From the NCBI GenBank assembly GCA_004296925.1, contig SCVI01000025.1, positions 1 through 10,876 on the forward strand: a stretch of 10,876 bases of DNA, read 5' to 3'. The notes beneath the pieces were generated by a model. It worked only from the letters and a program-made list of their open reading frames with translations. It ran no database searches and was not told where the DNA came from. This document shows, piece after piece, positions 5,947 to 10,876 of the stretch. Position numbers and translations under genes: made by a program. Each line of letters starts with the position of its first letter. Position 1 is the stretch's first letter. The DNA is from Patescibacteria group bacterium (lineage in GTDB: Bacteria > Patescibacteriota > Minisyncoccia > Phycocordibacterales > Phycocordibacteraceae).

Positions 5947-7158
5947 TTAAATTGCAGAAGAGAGGTTATAGATAGGAACCAGAACCGAGGCTAATATGAT
6001 TCCTACTCCTAAACCTAGAGTCACAATCATTATTGGTTCAATAAGACTCACGAGAGTGTCGACGCTTGTCACAACTTCTCTTTGGTAGAACTTTGCAAGT
6101 GTCTTTAAAATGCCCCCGAGTTCGCCCGTCTCTTCACCAATTCTAATCATTGCAACCATAATCCCTGGTACTTCTGCTCTTTTTTCGAGTGCCGCAGAAA
6201 CGGTACCTCCCCCCTTCACAGCTACAGTGACATCAGAAAGAATTTCGGCATATACAGAATTACCTACGACCGACGCAGTTACCTCCGTAGCTTGCACCAC
6301 CGAAATCCCCGACCCCAACATGGTTGATAGGTTGTCAGCAATGCGCGAAAGATAGAGTTTCTTATAAAGATCACCTACATATGGTATTGAAAGCTCTAAA
6401 CTCCCAAATGCGGCTTTACCTTCAGGTGTACTCATATATCTCGCAAGAAATACACCTCCTACAATAACTAGAATCAATAAAAATACTCCGTAATTTACAA
6501 AGAAATCACTAATGCCGATTACTATTTTTGTGTAAATTGGTATTTCTTGTCCAGCGTCAGTCAAAATACTTGAGATACGAGGAATAACCATTGTCATCAT
6601 CAGGATCATAACCACTACGAATGTTGCGATGACAAACGCAGGATACACGAGAGCGTTCTTGGCTTTATTGGCAACCTCGTACGAACGGTCAAGGTAATCA
6701 GCGAGATATGCAAATGTCTCGTCTAGTTTTCCTGACTCTTCTCCCGCTTTCACCATGTTCACGTAAAAGGCAGAAAATACCTTGGGGTGCTTTTGTAGGG
6801 ATTTTGAAATAGGGCTACCTGACTGAAGGTCGTCACCTACTTCGGTAAGCACACGTCCGAGGAGTGGCTTCTCAGATTCAGTTGCAAGAAGTCGAAAGAC
6901 ACGAAGCGCTGAAACTTGCGCTTCAAAAAGTGTAGATATTTGGCGCGATAAAAGTACGATGTCGCGATTAGTGACACCATCAAAAAAAGTAACTCCTTTC
7001 CCTAATAGGGATTTACCGCTTTCTGGTGTCTCCTCAACGGAAGTAATGCTTAGCTCACGCCTCTGTAATGAACTGATAGCAACGTCACGTGATACTGCAT
7101 CAATAGTACCTTCTTGTTTCGTCCCGTTCTTATCGATTGCTTTATAAGTGAAGAGCAT
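5947..7158 (-). CDS. pilC: Type IV pilus inner-membrane platform protein PilC (GspF family)
   Basis: Integral membrane protein that links the cytoplasmic motors PilB and PilT to pilin addition and removal. At 403 aa it has the usual family length. It opens with the family N-terminus 'LFTYKAID..G' and carries two T2SSF repeats (about 64-190 and 270-392). Each has its signature: 'KAGEESGKLDET' at 137-148 and 'IGEETGELGGIL' at 340-351. Membrane segments are seen near 172-195, 222-240 and 372-396. It begins 3 nt after the pilT stop, so the two are almost certainly co-transcribed, which matches PilT acting on this platform. No Shine-Dalgarno is seen; translation is probably coupled to pilT. Confidence 0.96.
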   Translation of the reverse strand: MLFTYKAIDKNGTKQEGTIDAVSRDVAISSLQRRELSITSVEETPESGKSLLGKGVTFFDGVTNRDIVLLSRQISTLFEAQVSALRVFRLLATESEKPLLGRVLTEVGDDLQSGSPISKSLQKHPKVFSAFYVNMVKAGEESGKLDETFAYLADYLDRSYEVANKAKNALVYPAFVIATFVVVMILMMTMVIPRISSILTDAGQEIPIYTKIVIGISDFFVNYGVFLLILVIVGGVFLARYMSTPEGKAAFGSLELSIPYVGDLYKKLYLSRIADNLSTMLGSGISVVQATEVTASVVGNSVYAEILSDVTVAVKGGGTVSAALEKRAEVPGIMVAMIRIGEETGELGGILKTLAKFYQREVVTSVDTLVSLIEPIMIVTLGLGVGIILASVLVPIYNLSSAI

Positions 7159-7161
7159 AAA

Positions 7162-8223
7162 TTATATAAGACCTGAAAATGCACGAGGATTAAGTGCACG
7201 CGCAAGTGCATTTTCTGCAGTTACTTCTCCACGGCGTACCAAATCTGCAAGTGAGCGATTCATATCAATCATGCCTGATTCACTACCTGTTTCAATAACG
7301 GTATTAATTTCGTGAGTTCGTTTTTCACGGATAAGATTTGAAACGGCTTCATTATTAATTAAAAGCTCATACGCCGGAATCAATCCTCCAGAAATTCGCG
7401 GAACTAGACGTTGAGAAAAAATTCCCGCCAAAGACCCCGCAAGCTGAATTCGTATTTGATCTTGTTGCCCTGAAGGAAATGTGTCAATAATACGATCAAT
7501 CGTTTGAGATGCATTGTTTGTGTGAAGTGTTGAAAGAACAAGGTGTCCCGTTTCAGCCGCAGTAACAGCGGCAGCCATAGTTTCAGGTCCACGCATTTCG
7601 CCTACCATCAAAACGTCTATGTCTTCACGAAACGCTGAAAGAAGCGCAGATTGAAATGAGTGCGTATCAATACCTACTTCACGCTGATTAATAATAGAGT
7701 TTTTTGATTCGAACGTGTATTCAATAGGATCTTCAATAGTTATGATGTGCTCTGTTCTTGTTTGATTGATATTTTCAATCATAGACGCAAGGGTTGTTGA
7801 TTTCCCTTGCCCAACAGGTCCTACAACTAGAAAGAATCCCTGTTGCAACTGACAAAACGTTTCGAGCGCAGGAGGAAGGAGTAGTTCCTGCAACGATTTT
7901 ATGTCACGAGGTATTAAACGAAGTGCGATTGACACTGATTCTTTTTGAAAAAAAGCATTGCCTCTAAAACGAACACCATCTTTATACGCGTACGAAAAAT
8001 CTACCTCCTGCCGAGTCATGAAGTCTGTTTTTTTATCTGCCGGTATAAGGACAGAAAGAAGTCCTAATGTGTCCTCGTTTGTATATTTTGGGTGTTTCGT
8101 TAATGGAAGCAATATCCCAGAAGATCGAATAATTGGATGAGAGCCAGCAGTAATATGAATATCAGAAGCGCCTTCGGCGACTACAGTTTCAATGAGGGTA
8201 GTTAATTCAGTTTGGTATTCCAT
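7162..8223 (-). CDS. pilT: Pilus retraction ATPase PilT
   Basis: Hexameric cytoplasmic ATPase that drives pilus disassembly and so twitching or DNA uptake. The 353 aa match the family's ~345-370. The N-terminal domain contains 'EGASDIHI' (17-24). The Walker A is GPVGQGKS (135-142), a variant of the usual GPTGSGKS that keeps the glycines and the GKS. The aspartate box is 'TIEDPIEYT' (162-170), the Walker B 'DVLMVGEMR' (203-211), and the histidine box 'GHLVLSTLHTNNA' (226-238). Near the C-terminus AVSNLIRE (293-300) matches the AIRNLIRE motif that PilT needs for retraction, which separates it from PilB. A promoter lies just upstream, independent of the pilB unit. No clear Shine-Dalgarno. Confidence 0.95.
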   Translation of the reverse strand: MEYQTELTTLIETVVAEGASDIHITAGSHPIIRSSGILLPLTKHPKYTNEDTLGLLSVLIPADKKTDFMTRQEVDFSYAYKDGVRFRGNAFFQKESVSIALRLIPRDIKSLQELLLPPALETFCQLQQGFFLVVGPVGQGKSTTLASMIENINQTRTEHIITIEDPIEYTFESKNSIINQREVGIDTHSFQSALLSAFREDIDVLMVGEMRGPETMAAAVTAAETGHLVLSTLHTNNASQTIDRIIDTFPSGQQDQIRIQLAGSLAGIFSQRLVPRISGGLIPAYELLINNEAVSNLIREKRTHEINTVIETGSESGMIDMNRSLADLVRRGEVTAENALARALNPRAFSGLI

Positions 8224-8252
8224 CTTACTTGAGTCGGTTATCCAACCCTAGA

Positions 8253-8282
8253 ATTACAGTGTACCAGCAAACAGACAATCAA
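8253..8282 (-). promoter_or_regulatory. Putative promoter of pilT-pilC
   Basis: TTGATT (8282-8277, four of six matches to TTGACA) and TGTAAT (8258-8253, five of six matches to TATAAT) are 18 nt apart, predicting a leader of about 23 nt to the ATG at 8223. An overlapping alternative is an extended -10, TGGTACACT. The position downstream of the receiver gene's terminator makes a separate promoter necessary if that terminator is efficient. Confidence 0.5.
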
Positions 8283-8316
8283 GAGCTCTTATTGTTACAA
8301 GTAGGGTGAATAATTT

Positions 8317-8356
8317 AAAAACGATACAGTCTCGAGAACTACTTAAAGACAGTATC
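8317..8356 (-). terminator. Rho-independent terminator of the pilB-receiver unit
   Basis: Beginning 1 nt after the receiver stop codon, GATACTGTCT (8356-8347) pairs with AGACTGTATC (8332-8323) with one T-T mismatch, nine pairs of ten, around a 14-nt loop. A G and then five T (8321-8317) follow. Confidence 0.75.
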
Positions 8357-8357
8357 T

Positions 8358-8756
8358 TTATTTTTTTCTTTCTTTTGCTATTGAGAGTGCTTTCTCCAAG
8401 ACTTCGGACGGGATGGAGCTTGCTTTTATTATGTAACCCGCCGCACCTAATTGCATAGCTTTATCAATATCTTCTTGTGAACCTTGATTCGAAAGCATGA
8501 TCACAGAAGCATCCTTAGCCAAGTTTTCTTTTCTTACTGCTTCTAAAAATTCGAACCCAGACATAGATGGCATAACAACGTCAAGCAAAATAATATTTGG
8601 AGACGCCCCTTTTCGTAATTTTTCCAATGCATTTGCCGGATCAAATGACACGTCGACATCACAACCGCCTGCCTTAAACTTCAATGCGTACATATCTAAA
8701 AGAAATCGATCGTCGTCGATAATGAGTATAGAATTTTTTTTATCAACAGTATCCAT
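8358..8756 (-). CDS. Stand-alone CheY-like response regulator receiver
   Basis: A single receiver domain of 132 aa with no output domain. All phosphotransfer positions are present: acidic pair D14/D15 in 'LIIDDDRFLL', phosphoacceptor D59 in 'LLDVVMPSMSG', S89 in 'VIMLSN' and K111 in 'GYIIKAS'. It should therefore be phosphorylated by a histidine kinase and act by binding a partner protein. No kinase is in the window. The gene starts 1 nt after the pilB stop (TAA-T-ATG) and ends in a terminator, so it is made with PilB. Chemotaxis-like receivers control PilB and PilT activity in other twitching bacteria (PilG and PilH of Pseudomonas), so PilB, PilT or PilC are natural candidates for its target; this is inference from position. 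Confidence 0.93.
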   Translation of the reverse strand: MDTVDKKNSILIIDDDRFLLDMYALKFKAGGCDVDVSFDPANALEKLRKGASPNIILLDVVMPSMSGFEFLEAVRKENLAKDASVIMLSNQGSQEDIDKAMQLGAAGYIIKASSIPSEVLEKALSIAKERKK

Positions 8757-8757
8757 A

Positions 8758-10527
8758 TTATGTAACTCCTACTTCTTCATCACGGAGCAGTTCCCCACCA
8801 AGAGTATTTACTTCTTCGAAAGGGATTGTTCCTTGGAGCATTTTAATAATAGCATCTTCCTTCATAGTGAACATTCCTTGTTGACGAGCAAGCTTATACA
8901 AATCTTCTTCTACAGGATGCTCTAATATTACACGCTCTAACTCAGGCGTCATTGGAACCATTTCAAACACACCGACACGCCCACGTACCCCTGTTGCACA
9001 TGTAGGCGACGGTTCAATACCGAACACGTGATCTGCTTTTGGAAGTCGCTTATGAAATTCAGCAGGCAAATCTTCAAATTCTTTTTCAATCATTTTTGCA
9101 ACCGCTCCTTCATACGGAATATGACGACCTGCATCATCACACCTACGACGAACCAGTCGTTGCGCAATAGAAAGTACGAGCGTTGGAGCAATAAGGTATG
9201 GATCAACACCCATATCTACAAGACGCGGAACAACGCCGATAGCATTATTGGTGTGCAGTGTTGAAAGTACGAGGTGGCCAGTAAGCGCTGCCTGAATAGC
9301 GAGTTGCGCAGTTTCTTTATCGCGAATTTCCCCCACCATGATGATGTTTGGGTCCTGACGCAAAATTGAGCGCAACCCGGAAGCAAACGTATATCCTATT
9401 TCTGGATGCACCTGAGATTGCGAAACACCGTCAACGTCATATTCCACCGGATCTTCGAGAGATACAACATTCATCCCTTCTCTATCTAACTCTTGGAGCA
9501 TGGCATAAAGGGTGGTTGATTTACCACTTCCAGTTGGTCCTGAAATGATAATGATTCCATATGGACGTTTCAACGCGTCTCGAAGTATTGCAGCATTCTC
9601 ATCTGACAAACCAAGGTCACTAATTTTTGATGTTTCATGACGCCTATCAAGAATACGCATTACCACCTTTTCACCGTGATATGTTGGAAATGTGGAGACA
9701 CGAAAATCTATTCTTCTCTGATCTATATTTGCAGAAAAACGACCGTCTTGTGGTTTTCTCCTTTCGTCCAACTTTAGTGACGAGAGCACCTTAATTCGTG
9801 CAATAACTGAACGTTCTAAATTTTTAGGAAGTCTCAATGAAGTATAGAGAACGCCGTCAACTCGAAAACGCACCTTTAACTCCTTTCTTGTTGGCTCTAT
9901 GTGGATGTCTGATGCGTTACCATCAACTGCATATCGAAGAATGGTCGCCACAATTTTTGTGACCGGCGCATCTTCTTTAATATGCATCGCATCAGCTTCG
10001 GTGAGCGCTTTTTCTGGCGATGTCTCTTCAAGAGCAACGTTCAGAGATTCATCTTCAATGGAAGATTGAAGTTCCCCAAGCGCTGCCCCTACTTCACCAG
10101 AGAGCCCTTTATACATTTTTAGCACTCGATCAAAATCTTCGTCCGAAATAAGAAACAGTTTGTAGGGAATATTTGTCCTGGACGCAATAAAATTAAGTGC
10201 CTCAACCGCGTCTAAATTGTCCGAATCGGTTATACCTACTTCTAATACTCCGTCCTCGAGTGCAAGTGGCACAAAACGATAGTGGAGAGCCGATTCTTCA
10301 GGTATGTAATTTAAAATTTCAAAAGGGATGACTACTTCTGCTCCTACAGTTTTTGTAGGAATACGATAATATTCTCCGCGCGCAGTAAGAATGTCTCCAG
10401 GAGAAACACCTCTATCCAACAACGCCCGCTCCAGTGTCTTTGATCCTGAAGCTATCTCCTCTTTTATACTTGAGAGAGCTTTAGCGTCAATTATTTTTTT
10501 TTCTGAAAGAATAGAAAGGACGTCCAT
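8758..10527 (-). CDS. pilB: Pilus extension ATPase PilB (GspE family)
   Basis: Cytoplasmic hexameric ATPase that powers pilin addition through PilC. The length of 589 aa is normal for the family. An N-terminal GspE_N/MshEN-type domain (~1-140) and a linker precede the N2 domain with 'GNASDIHIEP' (203-212). Then come the ATPase motifs: Walker A GPTGSGKS (330-337), aspartate box 'SLEDPVEYD' (356-364), Walker B 'NIIMVGEIR' (394-402) and histidine box 'GHLVLSTLHTNNA' (417-429). The region that holds a zinc-binding CxxC..CxxC in most PilB/GspE proteins has only C463 ('RRRCDDAGRH') and C510 ('PTCATGVRGR'), so the metal site looks reduced. The start at 10527 gives a family-like N-terminus; no Shine-Dalgarno precedes it. 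It forms a two-gene unit with the receiver. Confidence 0.96.
   Translation of the reverse strand: MDVLSILSEKKIIDAKALSSIKEEIASGSKTLERALLDRGVSPGDILTARGEYYRIPTKTVGAEVVIPFEILNYIPEESALHYRFVPLALEDGVLEVGITDSDNLDAVEALNFIASRTNIPYKLFLISDEDFDRVLKMYKGLSGEVGAALGELQSSIEDESLNVALEETSPEKALTEADAMHIKEDAPVTKIVATILRYAVDGNASDIHIEPTRKELKVRFRVDGVLYTSLRLPKNLERSVIARIKVLSSLKLDERRKPQDGRFSANIDQRRIDFRVSTFPTYHGEKVVMRILDRRHETSKISDLGLSDENAAILRDALKRPYGIIIISGPTGSGKSTTLYAMLQELDREGMNVVSLEDPVEYDVDGVSQSQVHPEIGYTFASGLRSILRQDPNIIMVGEIRDKETAQLAIQAALTGHLVLSTLHTNNAIGVVPRLVDMGVDPYLIAPTLVLSIAQRLVRRRCDDAGRHIPYEGAVAKMIEKEFEDLPAEFHKRLPKADHVFGIEPSPTCATGVRGRVGVFEMVPMTPELERVILEHPVEEDLYKLARQQGMFTMKEDAIIKMLQGTIPFEEVNTLGGELLRDEEVGVT
8766..8770 (-). 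promoter_or_regulatory. Shine-Dalgarno site of the receiver gene
   Basis: AGGAG (within TAGGAG) lies inside the last codons of pilB, 9 nt before the ATG at 8756. It is the only clear Shine-Dalgarno found before any gene here, so the receiver may be translated independently as well as by coupling to pilB. Confidence 0.55.
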
Positions 10528-10534
10528 AGATTAC

Positions 10535-10563
10535 AAGTTAGTGTATGTCTGACTTTAGCAAAA
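10535..10563 (-). promoter_or_regulatory. Weak candidate promoter of pilB
   Basis: TAACTT (10540-10535) matches TANNNT and lies 7 nt before the pilB ATG, the same spacing as at pilD, ligA and gatC. A poor -35-like TTTTGC (10563-10558) is 17 nt upstream of it. A better -10 hexamer, TACAAT at 10597-10592, would instead give a leader of about 58 nt. Which one is used cannot be told from sequence. Confidence 0.25.
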
Positions 10564-10577
10564 CTTTTTCGACATAG

Positions 10578-10609
10578 AAAAACATACATACATTGTACGA
10601 CATGTTTTT
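10578..10609. terminator. Weak A/T-rich hairpin in the gap before pilB
   Basis: On the minus strand AAAAACAT and ATGTTTTT form an 8-bp stem around a 16-nt loop, which two G-T pairs could shorten. The U-run is part of the stem, and there is almost no GC, so it could be only a weak terminator for the upstream gene. It contains the alternative TACAAT -10 box. The remaining 112-nt gap (10528-10639) holds no gene. Confidence 0.2.
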
Positions 10610-10639
10610 ATTAATCTCTTTCGTCGCGCACAATAGAAA

Positions 10640-10876
10640 TTATTGACCTTGAGGTGCAGTTTCACGAGCACCAAGCGGCGCGAAAGGATTATTGCGTCCT
10701 ACTGGCTCTGCAATTAATTCCTTACTAAAATCCTCAAGACTACGAAATGCAGTGTCAGAGAATATCTTTTCATCAAGCTTTATTGATTTGAGAGTGAGTA
10801 AAAGTGAGATGAGATCTTGATCAACTACAGGAGCGTCAGATGTATTTTGTGCCGAAAGTGTCTGTTCCTCTGGTTG
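10640..10876 (-). CDS. CPR pilus-cluster protein of unknown function (C-terminal 78 aa)
   Basis: The open frame enters from beyond the window and stops at TAA (10642-10640). The visible 78 residues begin with a Gln/Ser/Thr-rich, probably disordered stretch. Then 'LISLLLTLKSIKLDEKIFSD' and 'FRSLEDFSKELIAEP' form what looks like a small helical region, followed by the C-terminal 'VGRNNPFAPLG' and a short tail. I recognise the pattern 'IF-x-D..F.SL.DFS..L..EP.GR.NPFAPL' as recurring in Parcubacteria next to pilus genes, often after PilM/N/O, but know of no assigned function. Its place before pilB suggests a pilus alignment or accessory protein, perhaps standing in for PilP. The N-terminus, and any membrane segment, is outside the window. 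Confidence 0.8.
   Translation of the reverse strand, partial: QPEEQTLSAQNTSDAPVVDQDLISLLLTLKSIKLDEKIFSDTAFRSLEDFSKELIAEPVGRNNPFAPLGARETAPQGQ

Noticed and set aside
10528..10639. Small RNA or tRNA in the gap before pilB
   Set aside because: No cloverleaf or stable GC stem is seen; only a weak A/T hairpin and promoter-like hexamers.

Overview
The window looks like the chromosome of a Candidate Phyla Radiation (Patescibacteria) bacterium, most likely of the Paceibacteria/Parcubacteria lineage. This rests on recognising family-typical wording, not on a search. The LigA has the CPR-style 'QWSFND' and 'CVNKNS' variants. The PilX-like pilin carries 'AADTGIECALYWD' and the PilV-like pilin 'AFYLAQEAAEYIR'. 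PilB has a half-eroded cysteine motif, and the upstream partial gene ends in 'EPVGRNNPFAPLG'. The DNA is moderately AT-rich, the genes are tightly packed, and Shine-Dalgarno sequences are nearly absent. All genes lie on the minus strand, so transcription runs from high to low coordinates.

Layout in the direction of transcription: (1) 10876-10640, the C-terminal end of a small CPR pilus-cluster protein of unknown function; (2) 10527-8358, the extension ATPase pilB and a translationally coupled CheY-like receiver, closed by a hairpin terminator at 8356-8317; (3) 8223-5947, pilT (retraction ATPase) and pilC (inner-membrane platform), with their own promoter; (4) 5816-5364, the probable major pilin as a single-gene unit with its own promoter, leader and a perfectly palindromic terminator; (5) 5243-2119, the prepilin peptidase pilD followed by four overlapping or abutting minor (pseudo)pilins of GspH/FimT, GspJ/PilW, GspI/PilV and PilX/GspK-like type; (6) 2069-69, ligA, the NAD-dependent DNA ligase; (7) 27-1, the first nine codons of a probable gatC.

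Together, genes 2 to 5 supply most of a type IV pilus machine: extension and retraction motors, platform, prepilin processing, a main subunit and a four-member minor-pilin set expected to prime and cap the fibre. PilM/N/O are not in the window and probably lie upstream of 10876. No secretin (PilQ) is seen. ligA and the probable gatC are housekeeping genes that follow the pilus cluster.

The most interesting observations are: (a) -10 hexamers placed exactly 7 nt before the ATG of pilD, ligA and gatC, which predicts leaderless mRNAs; (b) a lone receiver domain coupled to the extension motor; (c) zinc-finger cysteines reduced from four to two in both LigA and PilB, with LigA also changed at two NMN-site residues; (d) a PilX-like pilin lacking Glu5, last in an H-J-I-X order; and (e) an even cysteine count in every pilin. 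I see no mobile element, CRISPR array or RNA gene.
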